A DNA stretch of 48,954 nt from Flavobacterium branchiarum. Its GTDB lineage: Bacteria > Bacteroidota > Bacteroidia > Flavobacteriales > Flavobacteriaceae. Location: contig NZ_JAUFQQ010000004.1 in the NCBI RefSeq assembly GCF_030409845.1, positions 1 to 48,954 on the forward strand, given 5' to 3'. Positions 18,005 through 30,382 of this stretch are shown piece by piece. Under the pieces are notes generated by a model. The model was not told the origin of the DNA, made no database searches, and was given only the letters and a program-made list of their open reading frames with translations. Each line of letters begins with the position of its first letter. Position 1 is the first letter of the stretch. The translations under genes and the position numbers were made by a program.

Positions 18005-19195
18005 TTAAGCTATACTTTCTATTCCAACTACTTCATTTGTGTCTGCTTTGTAATCTACTCCTTCAAATTCGAATCCGAATAAGTTTAAGAAATCGTTTCT
18101 ATATCCAGCCAAATCACCAATTGCTGGCAAAGTTTCTGTAGTTGCTTCCAACCATAATTTAGCTACTTTTTCTTGAACATCCTCACGCATTTCCCAATCA
18201 TCTATACGGATTCTTCCTTTTTCATCTGTAGGAATTGGTGTTGTCCTGTATATAATCTATCTTGGAATAAACGTTGAATTTGCTCAATACATCCTTCATG
18301 AATACCTTCGGCTTTCATGATTTTATACAATAATGAAATATATAACGGAATAACTGGAATTGCTGAACTCGCTTGTGTAACTAACGCTTTATTAACCGAA
18401 ACATAAGCTTTACCACCTAGATCTTTTAAACTATCTGTAATAGCAAATGCTGTAGCTTCTAAATCATCTTTAGCACGACCAATTGTTCCTTTACGATAAA
18501 CTGCCTCTGTTAAAGATGGCCCTATATACGAATAAGCAACTGTTGTAGCTCCTGGAGCTAATAAATTTTCTTTTTTCAATGCGTCCATCCACATTGACCA
18601 ATCTTCACCACCCATAACTGCTATAGTATTAGCAATCTCTTCTTCTGTACATGGCTCAATAGAAACTTCTGTTACATTTCCTGTATGAAAATCAACTGTT
18701 TTATTAGTAAATGTACTTCCAATTGGTTTTAAAACTGAACGATGCAATACTCCTGTTACAGGGTGCAAACGTACTGGAGAAGCTAAACTATAAATAATTA
18801 AATCAATCTGACCTAAATCAGCTTTAATCAAGTCTATTGTTTGTTGTTTAATTTCATTAGAAAAAGCATCACCGTTGATACTTTTTGCATATAAACCTGC
18901 TTTGTGCGCTTCACTTTCAAAAGCTGCTGAGTTATACCACCCTGGAGAAGCTGTTTTTCCTTCAACTGTGGTTTTTCAAAAAACACTCCAATTGTAGCTG
19001 CATTAGATCCAAATGCGCTTGTAATTCTAGATGCCAATCCAAAACCTGTTGAAGCTCCAATTACTAATACTTTTTTAGCTCCTTCAATTGCCCTTTAGAT
19101 TTTATGTATTCTATTTGATTTTTTACATTTTGCTCGCATCCTTTTGGGTGAGATGTCAAACAAATGAATCCTCTCATTCTTGGTTCTATAATCAT
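18005..19195 (-). CDS. fabV: Trans-2-enoyl-CoA/ACP reductase FabV (frame broken)
   Basis: NADH-dependent enoyl reductase that completes each fatty-acid elongation round; FabV types resist triclosan. The N-terminus begins [20 protein letters not shown]. The dinucleotide motif [15 protein letters not shown] is readable, followed by [11 protein letters not shown]. The active-site region [21 protein letters not shown] contains the Tyr-x8-Lys pattern of FabV. The protein ends [17 protein letters not shown] at 18005. Missing bases near 19,090, 18,965 and 18,240 break the frame. Total length of 397 codons is exactly normal. I see no other enoyl reductase in the window. It is transcribed alone: a promoter overlaps the end of recN and a terminator follows. 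Confidence 0.95.
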
Positions 19196-19284
19196 AATTT
19201 TGGAACTGTTTTTATTTCTATTTTATATAAACGATAGCATTTAACTACCTTTTTTTACTTCGTAAGACTGAATAATTTAATTGA

Positions 19285-19314
19285 CAAATATAACTCATTT
19301 TTTTAGTTGAGCAA
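19285..19314 (-). promoter_or_regulatory. fabV promoter, overlapping the 3' end of recN
   Basis: On the minus strand TTG (19312-19314), 19 bases, then TATATTTG (19285-19292): a full match to the Bacteroidota consensus. The -33 element lies inside the last codons of recN. The leader to the fabV ATG is about 85 bases. Confidence 0.7.
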
Positions 19315-20955
19315 GGCTTTAGCATGATTTAAAGCCGAATCAGAAACAACTGACCCTGATAACATTTGAGCAATTTCTACAATGCGTTCTTCTTGAGATA
19401 AAAGCTTCAATTCTGACTGCGTATCATCATCAATTGTTGACTTAAACACCTTAAAATGAGAATCTCCTTTGGCCGCAATTTGAGGTAAATGGGTTATTGC
19501 AAAGATTTGCATTTGCTTACTCATCTCTTTCATAATCTCTCCCATTCTAATAGCTATTTCTCCTGAAACCCCTGTATCGATTTCATCGAAAATTAAGGTT
19601 GGTAGTTTTGAATACTGCGCTAAAATTGCTTTTACAGCTAACATAATACGAGACATTTCTCCTCCCGAAGCTACTTTTTTAAGTATACCGAAGTCTGTTC
19701 CTTTATTTGCTGAGAATAAAAACTGAAGCTCATCCTTTCCATTTTGGAAATAAGTCTCTCCGTAATTAATATCAATTTTAAAACGAACATTTGGCATCCC
19801 TAATGTTTCTAAAATTGTAATTAACTTTTCGGACAATAATGGAATTGCAGTAATTCTATTTTCATGAATTTTGTTAGCGAAAACATCTAATTCAGCTGCT
19901 TTTTGATCAATTGAAGTAGTCAATTTTGCAATTTCTTCTTCAATATTTCCTAATTCAAGAACTGAATTTTCTAATTTAGTCTGGATTTCAATTAAATCAT
20001 CAACCGATGCAACTTGATGCTTTTTTTGTAAATTATAAATAACCTGTAATTTTTGACTAATAAAATCAAGCCTTGCTGGATCATTTAATAATTTTTCAGA
20101 TGCCTTTTGCAATTCAATAGATACATCATCGAATTCAATTGCTAAACTTGTTACTCTTTCGGATAAAGTTTGATATTCTGTTGAAAAAGTAGCAATTTTA
20201 TGTAAAGATGCTTTAATTTCATTTAGATTTTGAATTACTCCAAATTGTTCTTCATTAGCTATAGCCAATGACCTATCTATCGATTCTTTGATAATCTCAA
20301 CATTGTTAAGTTTTTCAAATTCTTCTTCTAATTCTTCTTGTTGACCTGATTTTAATTGAGCAGCAACCAATTCATTCAAAAGAAAAGTATTATACTCTTG
20401 TTCTTTTGCTGATTCGCTTTGTTTTTTAAGCAGTGAATTCAGTTTTGTTTTATCCGATTTATACTTCTTTAAAATATTCTGATATTCAACAATAACACCT
20501 AGATTATCTGCAATTGCATCAATAATCTGAAACTGTACGCTTTCTTCGGATAATTCCTGAGTTTGTTGTTGCGAGTGAATATCTATTAAATACAAACTCA
20601 ACTCCTGCAACTCCTGAAGATTTACTGGACTGTCATTTATAAAAGCACGTGATTTACCTGACGGCAAAATTTCGCGTCTTATTATAGTATCATCTTCATA
20701 ATCTAAATCATTAGCCTCAAAAAAGGCTTGAAGATTGTATTTTGAAATCTTAAAATGCGCTTCAATAATACATTTTTCCTCTTTATTTTTCAATGAAGTC
20801 AAATCGGCTCTTTTACCTAAAACCAAGCCTAATGCGCCTAATATTATAGATTTTCCTGCTCCTGTTTCACCAGTAATTATAGAAAATCCTTTTGAAAAAT
20901 CAATAGTTAATTTTTCAATCAGTGCATAATTTTTTATTGACAATGAAGTAATCAT
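19303..20955 (-). CDS. recN: DNA repair protein RecN
   Basis: SMC-like ATPase acting in double-strand-break repair. 550 residues in one clean frame. Walker A is GETGAGKS (residues 29-36). The ABC signature lies in KVASGGEMSRIMLAVKAIL and Walker B is LIFDEIDTGVSGE, followed by FAITHLPQIAAKGDSH. The middle (about 150-370) is a long coiled coil, shorter than in SMC proteins, as is typical for RecN. It follows porD by 52 bases and likely belongs to the coaBC-porD-recN transcript; in many flavobacteria these genes are neighbours. Confidence 0.97.
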   Translation of the reverse strand: MITSLSIKNYALIEKLTIDFSKGFSIITGETGAGKSIILGALGLVLGKRADLTSLKNKEEKCIIEAHFKISKYNLQAFFEANDLDYEDDTIIRREILPSGKSRAFINDSPVNLQELQELSLYLIDIHSQQQTQELSEESVQFQIIDAIADNLGVIVEYQNILKKYKSDKTKLNSLLKKQSESAKEQEYNTFLLNELVAAQLKSGQQEELEEEFEKLNNVEIIKESIDRSLAIANEEQFGVIQNLNEIKASLHKIATFSTEYQTLSERVTSLAIEFDDVSIELQKASEKLLNDPARLDFISQKLQVIYNLQKKHQVASVDDLIEIQTKLENSVLELGNIEEEIAKLTTSIDQKAAELDVFANKIHENRITAIPLLSEKLITILETLGMPNVRFKIDINYGETYFQNGKDELQFLFSANKGTDFGILKKVASGGEMSRIMLAVKAILAQYSKLPTLIFDEIDTGVSGEIAIRMGEIMKEMSKQMQIFAITHLPQIAAKGDSHFKVFKSTIDDDTQSELKLLSQEERIVEIAQMLSGSVVSDSALNHAKALLN

Positions 20956-21007
20956 ATCTCTTTTTGTAATATTAAGTTTTGGAAATAAGCAAACCTAATT
21001 TGAATGC

Positions 21008-21890
21008 TTAATATTTAATCTGTCCCCATTTAGTAGAGTTCATAGGCGAAACCCTGTTTAAATTCTCTACTAAATCTGTTATAGAAACACTCGGACCTCC
21101 TGAAAATATAGATACAATTTCATCTGATTTTGCATCAAAAAATACTCTTGTTAAAAAAGCATTTGGTTTTGTAGCATTTAATTTCCCTAGAAGCATTAAC
21201 GAAGCTTTGATTTTTTCTTTTGCAGTTTTTAAATCCTGATTCATCACATCCAACCCCGCATGATATCCATAAACACATTGTCTTAAATCATTGTATGTTG
21301 GCGCAAGCATATCATTAATTAAGAAATAACGATTTTGAACTCCATCTGACTGACTCCATCCTTTAAAACCTCCTTGTTGAGCAACATTTGCTATATTTTG
21401 AGCAGTTTCAAAAAATGGAGTCCCTAGAGCTGGCATAAAAGTATCAGCATCCATTCCTAAGATCATATAACTATAAAATGTCATTATAGATACAAGGTTC
21501 GACTCGAAAACGTTTGGATTGTACAATAATTTTCAAATTCGGTATATCTAAAACTCAAATCTTTATCGTTAAAATTAAAAACTGGAGATGAGTATGTCGA
21601 ATTATAAATTAATCGTGAAGATTGTATTTGTATGGTACCTGAAAACTGATCTGAACTATTAGATGTAATAGTTAAATACATAGAACAGTTTATTTTCTCA
21701 TTTTGCTTTAGCGCACTCCCTGTCCAATCTGTATTATTAACAAATTCACTCAACGCAGTTTGTAGCGTTTTAAAAACTTGTTGATTTGCATTTGGAAGCA
21801 TTTGTGAATTTACTGTTACAGTACAATTTAACTGTTGTGCCTGTGTAAGACCAAAAGATAAAAACAACAAAAAGAAAGTATTTTATTCAT
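21008..21890 (-). CDS. porD: Type IX secretion system protein PorD, DUF4835 (frame broken)
   Basis: Periplasmic or outer-membrane-associated protein needed in gliding and porin secretion in Bacteroidota. Its start ATG (21888-21890) overlaps the coaBC stop by 8 bases, giving MNKILSF and then a signal peptide ending in LTQAQQL. The body reads NCTVTVNSQMLPNANQQVF, TDWTGSALKQNEKINCSM, YNPNVFESNLVSIMTFYSY and NRYFLINDMLAPTYNDLRQ, all typical of DUF4835. Frame changes lie near 21,870 (in the signal peptide) and 21,525 (one missing T before LLYNPNVF). Total length is about 294 residues, normal. Together with the adhesin operon it implies a working T9SS. Confidence 0.88.
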
Positions 21891-23094
21891 AAAAATGCTT
21901 TATCACTTTATTTAAAATATCAGTAGCAACTGCTTCTTTAGATTTTAACTCCATTGGTTCAATAGTAAAAAACCTATCAATAAAGGTTACTTTATTAGTC
22001 TTTCCACCAAAACCAGCTCCTACATCCTGTAAAGAATTTATAACTATCAAATCTAAGTTTTTTTTCTGAATTTTCAGCTTTGCATTTTCAATTTCATTTT
22101 CAGTTTCTAAAGCAAACCCAATTAAAAACTGATTTTTTTTAATTTCTCCTAATGAAAACAAGATATCTTTTGTCTTCTCTAACTCAATTGTAAAATCTTC
22201 TGAAGCTTTTTTTATTTTTTGAGATGCAACCGTTTTTGGTCTATAATCTGCAACCGCTGCTGCTGCAATTGCTACATCCACATCTGAGTAATACTGATGG
22301 CACGCATCGTACATTTCTTGCGCAGATGTCACCGAAACTACTTTTACAGTTGCGTTTGTTACTTTACAATTTGTAGGCCCAGCAACAAGAATTACCGAAG
22401 CACCTAAGTTTGCTGCTTCTGAGGCAATATCAAATCCCATTTTACCCGAAGAATGATTTCCTATAAATCGAACTGGATCTATTGCTTCGTAAGTTGGTCC
22501 AGCTGTAATTAAAAACTTTTTTCCCTTAAGCGGTAATTTACTTTCTAAATCAGCCTCTAAAAAAGCTATGATATTTTCTGGCTCAGCCATACGACCTTCT
22601 CCTGTTAATCCGCTAGCTAACTCCCCACTCTCAGCAGGAATCATAGTATTACCAAACTGCTTTAACAACGAAAAACTTGATAAAGTAGAAGGATGTATAT
22701 ACATATCCAAATCCATTGCTGGTGCAAAGTAAACTGGACATTTTGCCGATAAATAAGTTGCTATTAATAGATTATCACAAGTACCATTTGCCATTTTTGA
22801 CATTGTATTTGCGGTAGCAGGAGCAATTAGCATCAAATCGGCCCAAAGCCCTAATTCGACGTGATTGTTCCATTTTTCATTCTCCTCTTCTTGATTAAAA
22901 AAAGTAGAATGCACAGGATTTTTTGATAAGGTAGATAACGTAAGTGGCGTTACAAAATCCTTAGAAGCAGGTGTCATGATTACTTGAATCTCGGCACCTG
23001 CTTTTATAAAAAGTCGTACTAATGATGCTGTTTTATAGGCTGCAATTCCACCAGAAACTCCTAGTAAAATTTTCTTACCGTTTAAAACTGACAT
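21883..23094 (-). CDS. coaBC: Bifunctional phosphopantothenoylcysteine decarboxylase/synthetase
   Basis: Makes 4'-phosphopantetheine in two steps of coenzyme A synthesis: CoaB couples cysteine to phosphopantothenate and CoaC decarboxylates the product. 403 residues, one frame. The N-terminal CoaC flavoprotein (1-180) has GVSGGIAAYK, the HVELGLWADLMLIAPATANTM block with the catalytic His, and APAMDLDMY. The CoaB domain begins near 190 with FLITAGPTYEAIDPVRF and IGNHSSGKMG, and has AAAVADYRPK and KTKDILFSLG. It lies 9 bases after rpoZ and overlaps porD by 8 bases. With coaE, two CoA enzymes are in this window. Confidence 0.97.
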   Translation of the reverse strand: MSVLNGKKILLGVSGGIAAYKTASLVRLFIKAGAEIQVIMTPASKDFVTPLTLSTLSKNPVHSTFFNQEEENEKWNNHVELGLWADLMLIAPATANTMSKMANGTCDNLLIATYLSAKCPVYFAPAMDLDMYIHPSTLSSFSLLKQFGNTMIPAESGELASGLTGEGRMAEPENIIAFLEADLESKLPLKGKKFLITAGPTYEAIDPVRFIGNHSSGKMGFDIASEAANLGASVILVAGPTNCKVTNATVKVVSVTSAQEMYDACHQYYSDVDVAIAAAAVADYRPKTVASQKIKKASEDFTIELEKTKDILFSLGEIKKNQFLIGFALETENEIENAKLKIQKKNLDLIVINSLQDVGAGFGGKTNKVTFIDRFFTIEPMELKSKEAVATDILNKVIKHFYE

Positions 23095-23103
23095 GGTACT
23101 ATA

Positions 23104-23421
23104 TTATTTGTTTGAATTTCTGTGGTATGTTTTACCATCTAACCATTCTTGAACCGCTAAAGCATGTGGCTTAGGCAATTTTTCGTAAAACTTAGAAACC
23201 TCAATTTGTTCTTTGTTTTCAAAAACCTCTTCAAGACTATCATTATACGTAGCAAATTCTTCTAACTTTTCAGTCAATTCCTTTTTAATTTCAGAATTAA
23301 TTTGATTAGCTCTTTTTGCCATAATAGTTATCGCTTCATACACATTACCTGTAGGCTCTTCAATAGTAGTTTTATTGTAGGTAATTGTATTTACTGGAGC
23401 ATTCGTCTTTTTTAAATCCAT
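23104..23421 (-). CDS. rpoZ: RNA polymerase omega subunit, Bacteroidota type
   Basis: Small subunit that aids RNA polymerase assembly. 105 residues. The core YEAITIMAKRANQINSEIKKEL matches the omega signature (AxxRAxQI) as found in flavobacteria. The remainder (EEFATYNDSLEEVFENKEQIEVSKFYE) is a lineage-specific extension. It sits between bamD (9 bases upstream) and coaBC (9 bases downstream), the order commonly seen in this group. Confidence 0.9.
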   Translation of the reverse strand: MDLKKTNAPVNTITYNKTTIEEPTGNVYEAITIMAKRANQINSEIKKELTEKLEEFATYNDSLEEVFENKEQIEVSKFYEKLPKPHALAVQEWLDGKTYHRNSNK

Positions 23422-23430
23422 GACTTTATT

Positions 23431-24227
23431 TTATTTAGTAAAATTTTGTAACTCTTTTTCAACTCTCTCATTCATCTCGTCAGCTTTCACCTTGTAATGA
23501 GTATCACTTTTGTATTTAATTAAATTCCCATAAGCAGTTTTAGCTACTTTTAAACGGTCTTCCATTTTTGAAGAAATACTGTTTACTGCTAACTGATATG
23601 CTGAATCAAATTTATAATACAATGCATCTTCTTTGAATTCTGTTCCTGGATAATCTCCAATAAAAATATCAAATGCTACTATTGCCGATTTAAAATCCGA
23701 AATAGTGTTATATCCTTTTGCATTTTCAAATGCTTTTTTCTCCAATTTGTTAGTTAGCAATTTAAGACTAGAATTTGCCTCTGCTAAATATTCTGAATTT
23801 GGATAATTATCTATAAAAGCTTGTAATTTATCAATAGCCTTATTCGTATCTGTTTGATCTAAACTATAAACAGGTGACAACATCGAATAACTTTTAGCTC
23901 CCAAAAAAGCTGCCTCTTCTACTTTTTCACTTCTTGGATATCCTGAAGCAAAACTTTCAAATTGATACCCCGCTAAATAATATTGTTTCGTTTTATAATA
24001 CGACTGCGAAAACATATAAAACAATTTCTCTGCCTGAGGCTTCCCTCTATACGATGATGCTAGTTGCTCAAACAAACGAATTGCTTTAGCATACTTCCCT
24101 GCTTCATACATTTTTGTTGCCACTTCGAATTTTGCCGCTACATCTTCATTTTTTAGTGCTTTTTGATAATCACTACATGAACAAAGAAGAACAACGACAA
24201 ACAATACAGATATTATTTTTTTTTCAT
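23431..24227 (-). CDS. bamD: Outer membrane assembly lipoprotein BamD
   Basis: TPR lipoprotein of the BAM complex, which folds barrel proteins into the outer membrane. The signal (IISVLFVVVLLCSCSDYQKA) ends in a lipobox-like LLCSC. TPR-like repeats follow: KFEVATKMYEAGKYAKAIRLFEQL, AGYQFESFASGYPRSEK and AIDKLQAFIDNYPNSEYL. The clean frame extends back to an ATG at 24279, but that would put 15 odd residues before the signal. I prefer the ATG at 24227: it is one base out of frame across a nine-A run, and ten As would restore M-K-K-K-I-I-S. About 265 residues, normal. Confidence 0.9.
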
Positions 24228-24276
24228 TTTTTACTTTTATTATGATTACCAGGATGCTTATGTCCAAGTAAAACCA

Positions 24277-24323
24277 CACCGAAGTTTCGGTGGCAAATTT
24301 AGTTATTAATTTAGCTTCTACAA
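24277..24323 (-). promoter_or_regulatory. bamD operon promoter with a hairpin at the transcript start
   Basis: On the minus strand TTG (24321-24323), 19 bases, then TAAATTTG (24294-24301): a full consensus match. Just downstream CACCGAA and TTCGGTG (24277-24292) form a 7-bp stem with a 2-base loop, covering the likely start point and first leader bases. This should drive bamD-rpoZ-coaBC-porD and perhaps recN. Confidence 0.72.
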
Positions 24324-24362
24324 AATATTTTTTAGTATAATAAAATACCTATTTTTTTATTT

Positions 24363-25244
24363 TTATTTAATGCTTTTTTTAACAAAATCATCAATGCGAT
24401 TTGCAAGCGACTCGTCGACTGAAACAAGTGGCAATCTAACAAAATTATCAGCAATACCAAGTGATTTGAACACTTGTTTTATTCCTGCTGGGTTGCCTTG
24501 CTCAAAAATCATATCAATACAATCTGATAAAAAGTACTGCGTTTTAAATGCTTCATTTACTTTTCTATTCAATCCTAAACGGATCATTTCAGAAAATTCT
24601 TTAGGAAAACCTTGTCCAATAACCGAAATCACACCTGAGCCTCCTGCTAAAATCATAGGCAAAGCAATCATATCATCTCCTGATATAACGAGAAAATCAC
24701 TTGGTTTATTTTTAAGCAACTGCATTGCTTGTACCAAATCACCTGCAGCTTCTTTTATTGCAACTACATTTTTAAAATCATTTGCCAAACGTATTACTGT
24801 TGCTGGCAACATATTGCTTGCTGTTCTCCCTGGTACATTATACAAAATAACTGGTACAGGAGACGCTTCGGCAACAGCTTTAAAATGCTGATAGATTCCT
24901 TCTTGCGTTGGTCTATTATAATAAGGTGACACTGATAATATAGCCTCAAAGGCCGACAAATCTCTAGTCTTTAACTCTTGTACGACTTGCATTGTATTAT
25001 TTCCTCCAACTCCCAATACCAAAGGCAACCTTCCTTTATTTGTATTAATAACTGTCGAAATAACAAGTTCCTTTTCATCCTCTGTTAATGTTGCATTCTC
25101 AGCAGTGGTCCCCATAACTACAAGATATTCAACTCCTCCATCTACAGAAAAATTAACTATCCTTTGTAACGCTTCTATATCAATTGAAAAATCTTCTTTA
25201 AAAGGAGTTACTAGTGCAACGCCCGTCCCTATTAATGATTGCAT
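24363..25244 (-). CDS. dapA: 4-hydroxy-tetrahydrodipicolinate synthase
   Basis: Condenses pyruvate with aspartate semialdehyde, the first committed step to diaminopimelate and lysine. 293 residues in one clean frame, the usual length. [13 protein letters not shown] (45-57) binds pyruvate. Tyr 135 in ILYNVPGRT and the Schiff-base Lys 164 in VAIKEAAGD are present, as is the YYNRPTQEG segment. Its start is 1 base after the stop of the DUF6913 gene, so the two are translationally linked. Confidence 0.97.
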   Translation of the reverse strand: MQSLIGTGVALVTPFKEDFSIDIEALQRIVNFSVDGGVEYLVVMGTTAENATLTEDEKELVISTVINTNKGRLPLVLGVGGNNTMQVVQELKTRDLSAFEAILSVSPYYNRPTQEGIYQHFKAVAEASPVPVILYNVPGRTASNMLPATVIRLANDFKNVVAIKEAAGDLVQAMQLLKNKPSDFLVISGDDMIALPMILAGGSGVISVIGQGFPKEFSEMIRLGLNRKVNEAFKTQYFLSDCIDMIFEQGNPAGIKQVFKSLGIADNFVRLPLVSVDESLANRIDDFVKKSIK

Positions 25245-25245
25245 A

Positions 25246-25770
25246 TCAGATTATATTTGGTTTAATGTTTTTTAAATATTTAAATAATTCATTCACGAAA
25301 ACTTTATGTTCCCGAACATTGGTATCAATCATCACTCGATTTAATCTTTTATCGATTGATGTAAAACCAACTTTAAACTTGGCTTTAGAATTTTGTGTCA
25401 CGAGCATCAACATTGCTTTTTCGATATCATAATAACTTATTAATAAATCGAATTCTTCTTTTATAAAGTCTTTTAACAAATTTTCGGTAATTTCTCCCTT
25501 CAAATTAAGATTTTTTATCCCAAAAGTTGGACAAGTATACGCTTCTTTTTTATCGATTTTGTCTTTATAAACAACAATCTTAATATTCTCTTCAACAATT
25601 CCTTTAGACACCAAATCAGCTAGCAACGCTTTTTTTTCTGAAAAACTACTCTCATCTATAAGCAAACCAACAGTTTGTATATCGGTGGTAAATGCACAGT
25701 TTTTTACATTATCAAGATTTTTATTTAATGATTTTTTTACAAAAAAAACCTTTATATAATTTAAAAACAT
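25246..25770 (-). CDS. DUF6913 family protein
   Basis: A 174-residue cytoplasmic protein without signal or membrane segments. The start ([19 protein letters not shown]) and the core ([75 protein letters not shown]) match flavobacterial proteins that I recall as DUF6913, regularly found before dapA. No function is known. A TAATTTTG box about 20-30 bases upstream may be its -7 element, but no good -33 TTG is seen. Confidence 0.75.
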   Translation of the reverse strand: MFLNYIKVFFVKKSLNKNLDNVKNCAFTTDIQTVGLLIDESSFSEKKALLADLVSKGIVEENIKIVVYKDKIDKKEAYTCPTFGIKNLNLKGEITENLLKDFIKEEFDLLISYYDIEKAMLMLVTQNSKAKFKVGFTSIDKRLNRVMIDTNVREHKVFVNELFKYLKNIKPNII

Positions 25771-25817
25771 AGTACTTTTACTTGATTACAAAATTAATTA
25801 TTTAAGTCGCATTTAAG

Positions 25818-26600
25818 ATGGTAAAACTAAAAAAGTATAACGGATTTTTAAAACTTTTTGTTATATTCTTAACATTTTTTCTAGGAGTTTCTTGTAGCAA
25901 GCAAACGTATCAAGTTTCTAAAATAGAGGGTAAACTAATCCCTATTACAACTCTACTACTTCCTCAAACTCCTGAAATAGAGAATTTCATTAAACCTTAC
26001 AGAGAACACATTAACAAAGATCTAGATAGTGTTCTTTCTTTTTGTCCTGAAACATTAGACAAAAGTACTGGTAAATTACAGACATCAATTGGTAATTTCA
26101 TGGCAGATGCCTGTTTACAAAGAGGTAACTTAATCTTTAAAACTAGGGAGAACAAAGATATTGACATTTGCTTCCTTAATCATGGTGGTATACGTGCAAT
26201 TCTTCCTAAAGGAAATGTTACTGCTAGAACTGCTTTTGAAATTATGCCTTTTGAAAATAGTCTTGTTGTTATGGCATTAAAAGGAGAACAAATTTTAGAA
26301 TTAGCTAATTATTTTATTGCTGAGAAAAAGCCTCATCCAATTTCTGGAATGACTTTTACAATTACTAAAAACAATACTCCAACAAACATCTTGATCCAAG
26401 GAAAACCTATCGAAAAAGATAAAATCTATTATGTTGCTACGAATGATTATTTAGCAAATGGTGGAGATAGCATGAACTTCTTTAAGAAAGCTGTTCAGAA
26501 ATATGATTTAAATTACAAATTACGAGACATTCTTATTGATTATTTTAAATCTGTTAATCCAATTCCGGTACCAAAAGATATCCGAGTTAGACAAGAATAA
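25818..26600 (+). CDS. 5'-nucleotidase C-terminal-domain lipoprotein
   Basis: 260 residues. The N-terminus has a hydrophobic signal (FLKLFVIFLTFFLGVSCSKQ) with a lipobox at Cys 27, so it is probably a lipoprotein. The rest is the 5_nucleotid_C domain alone: TGKLQTSIGNFMADACLQR, the FLNHGGIRAILPKGNVT block, FEIMPFENSLVVMALKG and YVATNDYLANGGDSM, which in UshA-type enzymes binds the base and holds the Asp/Asn substrate loop. No metallophosphatase domain is fused; it is in the next gene, 64 bases downstream. The two together make a complete UshA-like enzyme. Confidence 0.88.
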   Translation: MVKLKKYNGFLKLFVIFLTFFLGVSCSKQTYQVSKIEGKLIPITTLLLPQTPEIENFIKPYREHINKDLDSVLSFCPETLDKSTGKLQTSIGNFMADACLQRGNLIFKTRENKDIDICFLNHGGIRAILPKGNVTARTAFEIMPFENSLVVMALKGEQILELANYFIAEKKPHPISGMTFTITKNNTPTNILIQGKPIEKDKIYYVATNDYLANGGDSMNFFKKAVQKYDLNYKLRDILIDYFKSVNPIPVPKDIRVRQE

Positions 26601-26664
26601 AATAAACAATTAAAAAATATTTAAGAACTTTGAGTTCAAGCGTTTTACCGCAAAATAAATTAAA

Positions 26665-27572
26665 ATGAAAAGAAGAGATTTTATTGAAAAAACTGCTGCT
26701 AGTACAGCATTATTGAGTTTGGGTTTATCTATGAGTAGCTTTACATCTCCTGATGTTAAACACATAACTATATTACACACCAATGATGTACATAGCCATA
26801 TTGACCCTTTTCCTGCCGATGATCCTCGCAATGCAAATATGGGTGGAGTATCAAGACGTGCTGCTTTAATTGATTCAATCCGTAAAGAAAATCCAAATGT
26901 TCTTTTATTAGATGCTGGTGATATTTTTCAAGGAACTCCTTACTTTAACTATTATGGAGGAGAATTGGAATTTAAATTAATGAGCATGATGAAATATGAT
27001 GCTTCTACAATTGGTAATCATGATTTTGATAACGGTGTAGATGGCTTATATGCTCAAATGCCTCATGCAAAATTTGAATTTATCTCTTCTAACTACGATT
27101 TTAAAAATACCGTGATGGACGGTCTTGTAAAACCGTATAAAATTTTCAACAAAGATGGTATCAAAATAGGTGTTTTTGGTCTTGGTATTGAACTAGAAGG
27201 TTTAGTAGATAAGCTTATGTACAAAGAAACTGTTTACAATGATCCTGTTGAAACTGCACACGACATGGTTAGAATTCTTAAAAAGGAACAGAAATGTGAT
27301 TTAGTTATTTGTCTATCGCATTTGGGATACAAATATCGTGATGATGCTACTAGAATGTGTGATTTAAAATTGGCTGAACAAACTCAAGATATTGATTTAA
27401 TCATTGGCGGACACACTCATACTTTTCTTGACAAACCAACTATTGTAAAAAACAAAGCTGGTGAGGATGTTTTAGTTAATCAAGTTGGTTGTTATGGAAT
27501 TAACGTAGGTAGAATTGACTTTTATCTAGACAACAATAAGACAAAATCATCACAAGGAAAATCAATTACTGT

Positions 27573-27576
<4 letters not shown>
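26665..27576 (+). CDS. 5'-nucleotidase metallophosphatase domain, Tat-type signal
   Basis: 303 residues. The N-terminus, KRRDFIEKTAASTALLSLGL, has a twin-arginine-type signal. The metallophosphatase motifs follow in order: HTNDVHSHI, DAGDIFQGTPYF, GNHDFDNG, CLSHLGYK and GGHTHTF, covering the two-metal site. The nucleotide-binding C-terminal domain is absent and is supplied by the gene just upstream. The 3' end overlaps the 3' end of the convergent yhhN-like gene by 4 bases. The likely role is periplasmic release of phosphate from nucleotides. Confidence 0.9.
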
Positions 27577-30288
<2,712 letters not shown>

Positions 30289-30330
30289 CTAGAAAATTTT
30301 GTCTAAAATAAGCAATCAAAAGTATAATTA

Positions 30331-30364
30331 AAAACAAAAAAACCACTCTTTTAAAAGTGGTTTT
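30331..30364 (-). terminator. Terminator of the adhesin-porP-ompA operon
   Basis: Arms aaaaccact (30339-30347) and agtggtttt (30356-30364) form a 9-bp stem. On the minus strand the stem is followed by a T-rich run. It lies 19 bases after the OmpA-family stop. Confidence 0.85.
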
Positions 30365-30382
30365 CACAAAATATTTTAAGTT

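Noticed and set aside
24370..24891. 173-codon plus-strand frame opposite dapA
   Set aside because: Antisense shadow of a clean, complete dapA gene.
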